6,213 nt of DNA. Origin: an uncultured Microcoleaceae cyanobacterium. GTDB lineage: Bacteria > Cyanobacteriota > Cyanobacteriia > Cyanobacteriales > Microcoleaceae. This document shows positions 1-5,024 of the stretch, in pieces (the first letter of the stretch is position 1; each line of letters begins with the position of its first letter). The stretch covers positions 1-6,213 of the forward strand of contig CALKCV010000373.1 of NCBI GenBank assembly GCA_938083405.1, read 5' to 3'. The position numbers and the translations under genes are program-made. The notes under the pieces are model-generated. The model searched no databases and was not told where the DNA came from. It saw only the letters and a list, made by a program, of their open reading frames with translations.

Positions 1-17
1 AAAGGCTACATTAGCGA

Positions 18-188
18 CTAAAAAACTCTAGATTTTTCTGGTTTTTGCTCTTCTATTTCTTGCAATTTTTGTTCGTATTTAAGAGCGATCGCTGTCGATA
101 ACTCAAAAATTTCTCTTGCCTTATTTTCGGCATCTTTAAAAACGTCAAGCATTTCCATTAAAGTTTTTTCCTCTGGTAGTTCTTTCAT
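18..188 (-). CDS. Small charged hypothetical protein, 56 aa
   Basis: An ATG at 188 opens a 56-codon frame ending in TAG at 18-20. The predicted protein starts MKELPEEKTLMEMLDVFKDA and is rich in Glu and Lys with regularly spaced hydrophobic residues (Leu, Met, Ile, Phe). This suits one or two amphipathic helices, possibly a coiled coil over residues 8-50. There is no Cys pair, signal peptide or membrane segment. I do not recognise a family. No strong Shine-Dalgarno sequence precedes the ATG, and a heptad repeat and a HIP1 site (223-230) lie just upstream. It diverges from leuS. Its amino-acid make-up looks protein-like rather than random, but the frame is short, so it could be chance or the remnant of a longer gene. 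Confidence 0.42.
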   Translation of the reverse strand: MKELPEEKTLMEMLDVFKDAENKAREIFELSTAIALKYEQKLQEIEEQKPEKSRVF

Positions 189-199
189 AAAACAACCCG

Positions 200-217
200 A
201 TTGTTAATTGTTGATTA
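200..217. repeat. Short heptad tandem repeat (ATTGTTA type)
   Basis: The run reads ATTGTTA, ATTGTTG, ATTA. It is about 2.5 copies of the heptad that also builds the arrays at 6084-6115 and 6175-6213. Such short heptanucleotide tandem repeats (STRR) are well known in filamentous cyanobacteria. It sits just upstream of the small reverse ORF. Confidence 0.6.
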
Positions 218-246
218 AAAAGGCGATCGCTTACATAGAGTCTGAA

Positions 247-277
247 GAAACCGGGTTTTTTCAAAAAACCCGGTTTC
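247..277. repeat. Perfect 15+1+15 palindrome
   Basis: The left arm GAAACCGGGTTTTTT (247-261), a single C (262) and the right arm AAAAAACCCGGTTTC (263-277) are perfect reverse complements. A decayed partial copy lies at 4989-5012, so this is a dispersed element and not a site unique to leuS. It lies 118 bp upstream of the leuS start. In RNA the tip of the A/U stem would open into a loop. It ends in no long downstream T run on either strand beyond its own arm, so a terminator role is possible but unproven. Confidence 0.85.
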
Positions 278-294
278 TGGAGTGCAACGTCAGA

Positions 295-326
295 TTGCAC
301 CACTTATACTACAATTGTAATACAAT
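295..326 (+). promoter_or_regulatory. Candidate leuS promoter with TACAATTGTA palindrome
   Basis: The stretch between the palindrome at 247-277 and leuS contains TTGCAC (295-300), TATACT (305-310) and TACAAT (321-326), plus a perfect 10-bp palindrome TACAATTGTA at 310-319. TACAATTGTA overlaps the end of TATACT and ends just before TACAAT. TACAAT is a plausible -10 box, but the 20-bp gap to TTGCAC is too long for a standard sigma-70 promoter. The overlap of palindrome and -10 candidates would suit an operator. No regulator can be named. This is the only promoter-like stretch I see before leuS. Confidence 0.22.
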
Positions 327-394
327 CCGAAATACAAATCCCAACAACCACCGGATATGCAAAAATAGTCCCAACCTAAAAAGCCAAAAAACCA

Positions 395-2959
395 ATGGAC
401 AACAAATACAATCCCGAAGCGATCGAGTCAAAATGGCAAGAAACCTGGGCCAAACAAAACCCCTCTGAAATGCCGGAAGACGATCGCCCCAAATTCTACG
501 CCCTCTCCATGTTTCCCTACCCCTCCGGGAACCTCCACATGGGTCACGTCCGCGTCTATACCATCGTCGATGTCATCGCCCGCCTCAAAAGAATGCAAGG
601 CCACCGCGTCCTCAACCCCATGGGATGGGACGCCTTCGGCCTCCCCGCCGAAAATGCGGCCATCGACCGGGGCATCCCCCCGGCCAAATGGACCTACCAA
701 AACATCGCCCAAATGAAAGGGCAACTCCAACGCCTCGGCATCTCCTTCGACTGGAACCAAGAAGTCACCACCTGTTCCCCCGACTACTACAAATGGACCC
801 AGTGGCTCTTCCTCCAATTCTTCAACAGCGGACTCGCCTACCAAAAAGAATCCGCAGTTAACTGGGACCCCATCGACCAAACCGTACTCGCTAACGAACA
901 AGTCGATAGCGAAGGATACTCCTGGCGATCGGGCGCCAAAGTCGAACGCAAACTCTTGCGCCAGTGGTTCCTCAAAATTACCGACTACGCGGAACAGTTG
1001 CTTAACGACCTCGACAAACTCACCGGTTGGCCGGAGAGAGTGAAACTGATGCAGGCAAACTGGATCGGTAAATCCATCGGCGCGTATTTGGAGTTTCCCA
1101 TCGTCGGCATGGAGGAAAAAATCGGCGTCTTCACCACCCGCCCCGATACCATTTACGGGGTTAGCTACGTCGTACTCGCCCCAGAACATCCTTTAACTGC
1201 TAAAGTTACAACGCCAGAACGACGCGAAAGCGTAGAAAACTTTATTAAAGAAGTCAACGACCAAAGCGAACAGGAACGCACTGCCGAAAACAAACCCAAA
1301 CGAGGGGTTCCCACTGGGGGCAAGGCGATTAATCCTTTTAACAACCAAGAGGTTCCCATCTGGATAGCCGATTATGTGTTGTACGAATACGGCACCGGCG
1401 CGGTCATGGGAGTTCCCGCCCACGACGTTCGCGACTTCGAGTTTGCCACTCAGTACGATTTGCCCATAACCAGGGTAATCGTACAGGACGATTCCGATAA
1501 CGACGATGCGGAGTTAAAGGAAGCTTATACGGATGTGGGAATTCTGGTTAATTCCGGTCCGTTCAACGGGGAAAAATCCACTGCGGGGAAACAGGCGGTC
1601 ATCGAATATGCGGAAGATGAAGGTTATGGCGAGGGGCGCGTGCAATATCGCTTGCGGGATTGGCTTATCTCCAGACAGCGTTACTGGGGCGCGCCAATAC
1701 CAATTATTCATTGCCCGAACTGCGGCGCGGTGCCGGTCCCAGAGGAGGATTTGCCGGTGACGTTGCCGGAGAATATCGAGTTTTCCGGTCGCGGTCCCTC
1801 GCCGTTGGCGAAGATGGAGGATTGGGTCAACGTTCCTTGTCCGAGTTGCGGAACTCCGGCGAAGCGGGAAACTGACACGATGGATACTTTTATCGATTCG
1901 TCGTGGTATTTCTTGCGCTATCCCGATGCGAAAAACGACCGACGGGTTTTCGATACGGATAAGGTTAACGACTGGATGCCGGTAGATCAATATGTGGGCG
2001 GTATCGAACACGCGATTTTGCATTTGTTGTATTCGCGGTTCTTTACTAAGGTTTTGCGCGATCGCGGCTTAATTAATTGCGACGAACCGTTCGATCGCTT
2101 GTTAACTCAAGGCATGGTTCAAGCTGTAACTTATAAAAACCCCTCCACTGGTAAATATATTCCTCCTACCCAAGTCAATGCTAAGGAACCGGTCGATCCG
2201 AAGACGGGAGAAAAATTGGAGGTCTTCTACGAGAAGATGTCTAAGTCGAAATATAACGGCGTTGACCCGTTGGACGTTATGGGGAAATATGGGGCCGATA
2301 CGGCGCGGATGTTTATTTTGTTCAAGGCACCTCCAGAGAAAGATTTGGAGTGGGATGATGCGGACGTGCAAGGGCAGTTTCGTTTCCTCAACCGCCTCTG
2401 GTTGTTGGCGAGCGAGTTTGCCGCGAAGGGTGGAACCCTCGATCGTAGAACAGGCATCTTGCCTGTTAAGAAAGAAGAGAAGGATTTGCGCCGGGCGATC
2501 CATACTGCGATTAAGGAAGTCAACGAGGATCTCGATGGAGATTATCAGTTTAATACGGCGGTTTCGGAGTTGATGAAGTTGAGTAATGCTTTGAACGATA
2601 GCAGTTGTAAGGATTCGTCGGTTTACGTCGAAGGTATTGAAGCCTTATTGTTGTTGTTGGCTCCTTTTGCCCCTCACGTTGCGGAGGAATTGTGGCAGAT
2701 GGCGGGCGGTAAGGGTTCCATCCACGAGCAGTCTTGGCCGGAGTTGGATGCGGAGGCTTTGGTGGTGGATGAGATTACTTTGGTGATTCAGATTAATGGT
2801 AAGACTCGGGGAACTATTTCTGCACCGGCTAAGAGCGATCGCGTTGCTTTAGAAGAGTTGGCCCGTTCTTCTGATGTCGCCGGGCGGCATCTCGATGGTA
2901 AGGATATTAAGAAGGTAATTGTGGTGCCGGGTAAGTTGGTTAACTTTGTAGCGGTGTAA
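395..2959 (+). CDS. leuS: Leucyl-tRNA synthetase (class Ia)
   Basis: This cytoplasmic enzyme activates leucine with ATP, charges tRNA-Leu and hydrolyses mischarged products. The 854-residue length is normal for bacterial LeuRS. In order: HMGH signature at 48-51 (after FPYPSGN) in the Rossmann catalytic core; CP1 editing domain with TTRPDT at 247-252, including the specificity Thr252, and HDVRD at 343-347, where Asp347 matches the conserved amino-group-binding Asp; two Cys pairs at 440/443 and 482/485, consistent with a zinc knuckle; a leucine-specific insert around 580-612; KMSKS at 614-618; helical anticodon-binding domain about 650-780; and a C-terminal tRNA-contact domain about 790-854. 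The start fits the usual N-terminus (YNPEAIESKWQ), although no Shine-Dalgarno is visible. It is monocistronic, closed by the terminator at 2963-3004. Two oddities: codons switch from CTC-rich to TTG-rich along the gene, and residues 685-691 (RTGILPV) are encoded by a dispersed palindrome. Confidence 0.98.
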   Translation: MDNKYNPEAIESKWQETWAKQNPSEMPEDDRPKFYALSMFPYPSGNLHMGHVRVYTIVDVIARLKRMQGHRVLNPMGWDAFGLPAENAAIDRGIPPAKWTYQNIAQMKGQLQRLGISFDWNQEVTTCSPDYYKWTQWLFLQFFNSGLAYQKESAVNWDPIDQTVLANEQVDSEGYSWRSGAKVERKLLRQWFLKITDYAEQLLNDLDKLTGWPERVKLMQANWIGKSIGAYLEFPIVGMEEKIGVFTTRPDTIYGVSYVVLAPEHPLTAKVTTPERRESVENFIKEVNDQSEQERTAENKPKRGVPTGGKAINPFNNQEVPIWIADYVLYEYGTGAVMGVPAHDVRDFEFATQYDLPITRVIVQDDSDNDDAELKEAYTDVGILVNSGPFNGEKSTAGKQAVIEYAEDEGYGEGRVQYRLRDWLISRQRYWGAPIPIIHCPNCGAVPVPEEDLPVTLPENIEFSGRGPSPLAKMEDWVNVPCPSCGTPAKRETDTMDTFIDSSWYFLRYPDAKNDRRVFDTDKVNDWMPVDQYVGGIEHAILHLLYSRFFTKVLRDRGLINCDEPFDRLLTQGMVQAVTYKNPSTGKYIPPTQVNAKEPVDPKTGEKLEVFYEKMSKSKYNGVDPLDVMGKYGADTARMFILFKAPPEKDLEWDDADVQGQFRFLNRLWLLASEFAAKGGTLDRRTGILPVKKEEKDLRRAIHTAIKEVNEDLDGDYQFNTAVSELMKLSNALNDSSCKDSSVYVEGIEALLLLLAPFAPHVAEELWQMAGGKGSIHEQSWPELDAEALVVDEITLVIQINGKTRGTISAPAKSDRVALEELARSSDVAGRHLDGKDIKKVIVVPGKLVNFVAV
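2449..2467. repeat. 19-bp palindrome inside leuS (RTGILPV-coding)
   Basis: AACAGGCATCTTGCCTGTT has 8-bp arms (AACAGGCA and TGCCTGTT) around a TCT loop. In the leuS frame it and its flanks read RTGILPV (residues 685-691), in a surface-variable stretch of the helical domain between TLDR and KKEEKDLRR. A second copy lies between genes at 4595-4613 and differs at two positions that form one base pair (A-T there replaced by G-C). The reading frame is intact, so this looks like a dispersed palindrome tolerated within an essential gene. Confidence 0.85.
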
Positions 2960-2962
2960 GTT

Positions 2963-3004
2963 TTTGGGGGTTGGGGTGTTTTCCTCGGCCCCCAGATTTT
3001 TTTT
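2963..3004 (+). terminator. Intrinsic terminator of leuS
   Basis: Starting four bases after the leuS stop, TTTGGGGGTTG (2963-2973) can pair with CGGCCCCCAGA (2986-2996). This gives an 11-bp stem with a GGGGG/CCCCC core, three G-U wobbles and a 12-nt loop. Eight T residues follow directly (2997-3004). It is a textbook rho-independent terminator for the forward strand, and supports leuS ending its own transcript. Confidence 0.88.
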
Positions 3005-3016
3005 GTAGTGGCGTTT

Positions 3017-3042
3017 CGCAGCGCGTTTCATGTTGCGCTGCG
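3017..3042. repeat. GC-rich hairpin after leuS terminator
   Basis: CGCAGCGC (3017-3024) and GCGCTGCG (3035-3042) are perfect 8-bp inverted arms around a 10-nt loop. It lies between the leuS terminator and copy A of the 112-bp repeat. No T run follows it on either strand, so it is not an obvious terminator. Function unknown. Confidence 0.6.
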
Positions 3043-3052
3043 TTGGCAACAT

Positions 3053-3164
3053 CGCCCGTTCGTAGTAACGAATTACCGTCGCCAACGAGTTAGTGGTGGG
3101 TTCCAAGAGTTCGGTTAGCAGCGGATTATTTACGGCATGAAACGGATGGGTTGTTGGTGGGGCG
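3053..3164. repeat. 112-bp direct repeat, copy A
   Basis: This begins CGCCCGTTCGTAGTAACGAA and ends TTGTTGGTGGGGCG. It matches copy B (3225-3336) over its whole length except for a short block near 3127-3136 and a few single changes. The two lie 172 bp apart start to start. The ends carry a short terminal inverted match (CGCCC and GGGCG). The inner TTCGTAGTAACGAA is itself a small hairpin. On the reverse strand copy A reads as an open frame containing PLLTELLEP and NSLATVIRYYERA. I treat that as repeat-encoded and not as a demonstrated gene. Confidence 0.85.
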
Positions 3165-3224
3165 TTGGCGTTGCCTTGCGGATGCAACTGAGATCTTTTT
3201 GTAGGGTGCGCTACTCGGCACCAG

Positions 3225-3336
3225 CGCCCGTTCGTAGTAACGAATGACCGTCGCCAACGAGTTAGTGGTGGGTTCCAAGAGTTCGGTTAGCAGCGGATGT
3301 GGTAACGGATGAAACGGATGGGTTTTTGGTGGGGCG
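3225..3336. repeat. 112-bp direct repeat, copy B
   Basis: This is the same length as copy A and in the same orientation, and is followed by a HIP1 site (3334-3341) that overlaps its end. The first 21 bases are identical to copy A. Position 3246 is G where copy A has T (3074), and on the reverse strand this change is silent (GTC against GTA, Val). The block at 3298-3308 differs by small substitutions and indels that cancel in length. The reverse-strand peptide again contains LLTELLEPTTNS and ATVIRYYERA but has no upstream ATG, so this copy does not look translatable by itself. Confidence 0.85.
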
Positions 3337-3340
3337 ATCG

Positions 3341-3370
3341 CTCTTATTTTCTGTAGCTCTTATTTTCTGT
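3341..3370. repeat. Two tandem copies of CTCTTATTTTCTGT
   Basis: CTCTTATTTTCTGT occurs at 3341-3354 and exactly again at 3357-3370, separated by AG. The period is 16 bp. It starts inside the HIP1 site that ends copy B. After it comes CGGGTGCGCAC, which resembles the GTAGGGTGCGC just before copy B (3201-3211). Copy B is therefore flanked by related short sequence. Confidence 0.75.
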
Positions 3371-3403
3371 CGGGTGCGCACTGCTAAAAAGCGATAGCTG
3401 GGG

Positions 3404-3423
3404 AAAAAAGCGATCGCTTTTTT
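3404..3423. repeat. 20-bp palindrome centred on HIP1
   Basis: AAAAAAGCGATCGCTTTTTT is a perfect 20-bp palindrome centred on a HIP1 octamer (3410-3417), and the T run extends one base further. A degenerate relative, AGCGGTCGCTTTTTT, follows at 3448-3462. With A and T tracts on both sides it could act as a weak bidirectional terminator between the convergent leuS and methyltransferase genes. However, a perfect palindrome with no spacer leaves only a strained loop. Confidence 0.6.
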
Positions 3424-3474
3424 TGAGTAGAAAAACTAAATATCAAGAGCGGTCGCTTTTTTGGGGGATAGACA

Positions 3475-3581
3475 GGGCTGTTTCATGTCTTATTTTTGCC
3501 TATCTCTGCGAGACCTCCCAAACCGTGTCTGGTGTGTCTCAGGGTCAGAGTGTCTAGCCATGAGGAAGAGAATGAAACCCC
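3475..3581. other. Imperfect ~107-nt inverted structure, unknown
   Basis: Complementary blocks are nested in order: GGG (3475-3477) with CCC (3579-3581); GTTTCAT (3480-3486) with ATGAAAC (3572-3578); TCTT (3488-3491) with AAGA (3566-3569); CTA (3500-3502) with TAG (3555-3557); CTCTG (3504-3508) with CAGAG (3546-3550); GAGAC (3510-3514) with GTCTC (3536-3540); ACC (3522-3524) with GGT (3531-3533) around a 6-nt tip. Such an ordered series suggests a long bulged hairpin, which could be a small RNA, a non-autonomous palindromic element, or a 3' structure of the methyltransferase transcript. No promoter or T run assigns a strand. I do not recognise it. Confidence 0.4.
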
Positions 3582-3585
3582 GACC

Positions 3586-3595
3586 GGGGGGGGGG
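3586..3595. repeat. G10 homopolymer tract
   Basis: Ten consecutive G (ten C on the methyltransferase strand) lie about 24 bp past the methyltransferase stop codon. They follow CCCCGACC, which can pair with part of the run. Long G tracts are prone to slippage in replication and to miscounting in sequencing. No credible reading frame crosses it. Confidence 0.8.
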
Positions 3596-3619
3596 ATAGA
3601 AGAGCGATCGCCAACCACC

Positions 3620-4327
3620 CTAAATAGAGATCGAACCGATCTGCCCTTCAATCTTAAATTCTTTTTGAGGATGTTCTTGCAAAAACTCTTCCACGCCCTG
3701 GCGCACTTCCCGCCCCCAATAATCCAAACCCACGTCGTCGAGAACGATCGCTCCTCCAGATTTAATATAACCAGAAAGTAACATTAAATCTTGTTTTACC
3801 GCTTCCTTTCTATGGTCTCCATCCAAAAATGCCAAATCGAAGGCTCCGTATTCTTCGCATACTTCTGGGCCGATAATTGCCCTATCTTCAAGTTTAATCC
3901 CATAACTTGCAGCTTTATCTAATTCTTGTTTGTTTGCCAAACAGCAAGAAAAAAAACCTCGCTTTAGGGTAAATCTCTTCAAAATCCCAAAGTGTTTCAA
4001 AAGTTGTTCGACAAAATACAAATTAGTTTGTTGATGATTTTTAATCTCAAATTGTTTGAGACAAAGAACGTTTTGAAATTCAACAGGAAAATCCGCATCC
4101 ACGCAGACAATTTGAGCTTCCGGCAAACACAATCCTAGCACTGCAGTAGAGACTCCTACAAAAGTACCTATTTCTAGTATTTTTTGAGGTTTTTTTTCCC
4201 TGCTTATCTCAATTAATTTTTCAGCGCGATCGACCGTTACCGAGGCATTTTCAATAAATTCTCGTTCCAGTCCTTGTTGGCTTAAAAAAGACAACGCTCG
4301 TTCTCTGGCTTCTTTTGCAGTTATCAT
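3620..4327 (-). CDS. Class I SAM-dependent methyltransferase
   Basis: The 235-residue protein has the Rossmann methyltransferase signature. Motif I is LEIGTFVGVS at 51-60 (SAM-binding glycine-rich loop). VCVDAD at 74-79 ends strand 2, whose acidic residues usually hold the SAM ribose. FDLAFLDGDH at 163-172 and the SGGAIVLDDVG stretch at 190-200 match the Methyltransf_24 / O-methyltransferase-like pattern. There is no signal peptide or membrane helix, so it should be cytoplasmic. The insert at about 85-150 is Lys/Phe-rich with several Cys (89, 128, 129) and probably forms the acceptor-specific part. The substrate cannot be deduced. ATG at 4327 is supported by AGGT seven bases upstream. The gene is convergent with leuS and alone in its unit. 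Its central part is clearly more A+T-rich than leuS or the gamma gene, which suits an accessory or acquired gene. Confidence 0.88.
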   Translation of the reverse strand: MITAKEARERALSFLSQQGLEREFIENASVTVDRAEKLIEISREKKPQKILEIGTFVGVSTAVLGLCLPEAQIVCVDADFPVEFQNVLCLKQFEIKNHQQTNLYFVEQLLKHFGILKRFTLKRGFFSCCLANKQELDKAASYGIKLEDRAIIGPEVCEEYGAFDLAFLDGDHRKEAVKQDLMLLSGYIKSGGAIVLDDVGLDYWGREVRQGVEEFLQEHPQKEFKIEGQIGSISI

Positions 4328-4334
4328 ATTTTTT

Positions 4335-4338
4335 ACCT
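4335..4338 (-). promoter_or_regulatory. Ribosome binding site of methyltransferase
   Basis: On the reverse strand AGGT lies seven bases upstream of the ATG at 4327, which is good Shine-Dalgarno spacing. It supports this start over later ones. It stands out because neither leuS nor the gamma gene shows a comparable site. Confidence 0.55.
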
Positions 4339-4403
4339 GTTTTTGGGATTGGCTATAGTTTTTTTTATTTGGGTAGTGGTAAAGATTTAGCCAGCGATCG
4401 AGG

Positions 4404-4511
4404 GTAATCGCTAATCGCTAATTAAAATAAATACCATATAAATCGCTAAAGCGATCGCTACAAACAAGATTTGCGACCCACTACCAACCACTAAAGTCGT
4501 TACTACGAACT
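4404..4511. repeat. Repeat modules in the methyltransferase/Uma2 spacer
   Basis: The 323-bp gap at 4328-4650 has no gene that I can support. It contains GTAATCGCTAATCGCTAATT (4404-4423), repeated exactly at 5064-5083; AATCGCTAAAGCGAT (4441-4455), repeated at 5025-5039; and CGTTACTACGAAC (4499-4511), the reverse complement of a 13-mer in both 112-bp repeats (3058-3070 and 3230-3242). Before the last block, ACCCACTACCAACCACTAA resembles part of the reverse-strand 112-bp unit, so a degraded third copy is possible. The methyltransferase promoter presumably lies at 4340-4400 (TATAG around 4353-4357), but no convincing -35 box is visible. Confidence 0.6.
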
Positions 4512-4594
4512 CGATATTTGCTCTCTTACCCAACCGCGAAAGCTATTAAGGGTTTTATTAATAAGTACCCGTGCAAAATTAATTAGACATAATA

Positions 4595-4613
4595 AACAGG
4601 CGTCTCGCCTGTT
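4595..4613. repeat. 19-bp palindrome, intergenic copy
   Basis: AACAGGCGTCTCGCCTGTT has 8-bp arms around TCT. It is the same as the palindrome in leuS at 2449-2467 except for one covarying base pair. It lies 37 bp beyond the stop of the Uma2 remnant. Read on that strand, the hairpin is followed by TTATTATG, so it may weakly help end transcription. Confidence 0.8.
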
Positions 4614-4650
4614 CGGAAGGGCAAATCTTTGTCTAAATATTTTTGCCTAC

Positions 4651-4893
4651 CTACTTACCCATAGTCGAACCACGTTCCAAGTATTCTGGAATTGCTTCTT
4701 TTAAGGGCAAATTAGGGCAATTTTTACTTTTATCCGACTCCACATATTTGCCATCTTCCAGCAGATAAATTTTTAACTCCCCTTTCTCAAACCGCCAAAG
4801 TTCCGGCACTCCCAAAGCTTCCTCCCATTTTACATCTGTTAACAACAGTTTGCTTCCTGGGGGAACGCTTAATTGTTTTAGTTTTAATAGCAT
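4651..4893 (-). pseudogene. Uma2-family endonuclease remnant, internally deleted
   Basis: The 80-residue frame joins two recognisable ends of the Uma2 (DUF820, PD-(D/E)xK nuclease fold) family, which is very abundant in cyanobacteria. Residues 1-25 (MLLKLKQLSVPPGSKLLL, then TDVKWEE) match the usual N-terminus. Residues 26-70 (ALGVPELWRFEKGELKIYLL and after, to NLPLKEAIPEYL) match the usual C-terminal region that follows the catalytic core. From memory of the family, about 100 or more residues between them are absent, including the helix-strand region and the active-site Asp/Glu and Lys. The C-terminus is also cut, at TMGK and a TAG. The fusion between Glu25 and Ala26 is in frame. I prefer ATG at 4893, which gives the family start MLLKLKQL, over an in-frame TTG at 4911. 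A nuclease function is very unlikely. A retained small protein cannot be excluded. Confidence 0.78.
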
Positions 4894-4917
4894 TCTTTTA
4901 TTTCTTTGCAAAAATCA

Positions 4918-4995
4918 GCCTACCAGAGCAACGCTATCGGGTGCATCTGGTATTTCGGGGCGCGGCTCTTCAGTAGCCCAGAAGGCGCGGTTTTT
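4918..4995 (-). other. Possible gene-end remnant, acidic and Pro-rich
   Basis: A 26-codon reverse frame reads FWATEEPRPEIPDAPDSVAL and then VG before TGA (4915-4917). It is bounded upstream by a TAA created within the decayed AAAAAACCTGGTTTC palindrome (4989-5012). The composition (Pro, Glu, Asp, Ala) looks protein-like. It has no start codon, so it may be the C-terminal end of a gene cut by the palindrome. The family is not recognised, and chance cannot be ruled out. Confidence 0.22.
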
Positions 4996-5012
4996 TTAAA
5001 AAACCTGGTTTC
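4989..5012. repeat. Decayed copy of the 247-277 palindrome
   Basis: GGTTTTTTTAAAAAACC (4989-5005) is an 8+1+8 palindrome, and AAAAAACCTGGTTTC (4998-5012) matches the right arm of the 247-277 element with one change. The outer part of the left arm is lost. This shows that the element is dispersed. Confidence 0.65.
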
Positions 5013-5024
5013 GTGAGTTCCCAA

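Noticed and set aside
280..394. T-box or other amino-acid riboswitch before leuS
   Set aside because: The leader is short, with no specifier loop, T-box consensus or antiterminator pair, and T-boxes are not expected in cyanobacteria.
208..468. 86-codon forward open frame overlapping the leuS start
   Set aside because: Much of it translates the 247-277 palindrome and promoter region, and it runs out of frame into leuS. No ribosome site or family.
428..1189. 253-codon reverse open frame opposite leuS
   Set aside because: It lies wholly antisense to the clear leuS coding region. Its Gly/Val/Asp/Phe-rich composition is what the reverse of C-ending codons produces, and no motif is recognisable.
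1514..2023. 169-codon reverse open frame opposite leuS
   Set aside because: Antisense shadow over the LeuRS zinc-knuckle and catalytic region; Arg/Ile-rich with no family features.
2178..2573. 131-codon forward frame within leuS
   Set aside because: Alternate-frame shadow of leuS; Arg/Ser-rich.
2849..3187. 112-codon reverse frame across the leuS end, its terminator and repeat copy A
   Set aside because: It overlaps antisense leuS and the terminator. The protein-like part is only the 112-bp repeat, so it is reported as a repeat.
3053..3336. CRISPR array
   Set aside because: There are only two long (112 bp) copies and no regular short repeat-spacer pattern or cas genes.
3005..3619. tRNA or rRNA gene in the long spacer
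   Set aside because: No cloverleaf with a T-arm GTTCRA context and acceptor pairing was found. The GGTTCCAAGAG and GTTCG strings belong to the repeat.
3461..3781. 106-codon forward frame
   Set aside because: It crosses the imperfect hairpin and the G10 tract and runs antisense into the methyltransferase gene. It has no recognisable motif and depends on the exact homopolymer length.
4909..4911. TTG as start of the Uma2 remnant
   Set aside because: The ATG at 4893 gives the family-typical MLLKLKQL N-terminus, and the six extra residues are not seen in the family as I know it.
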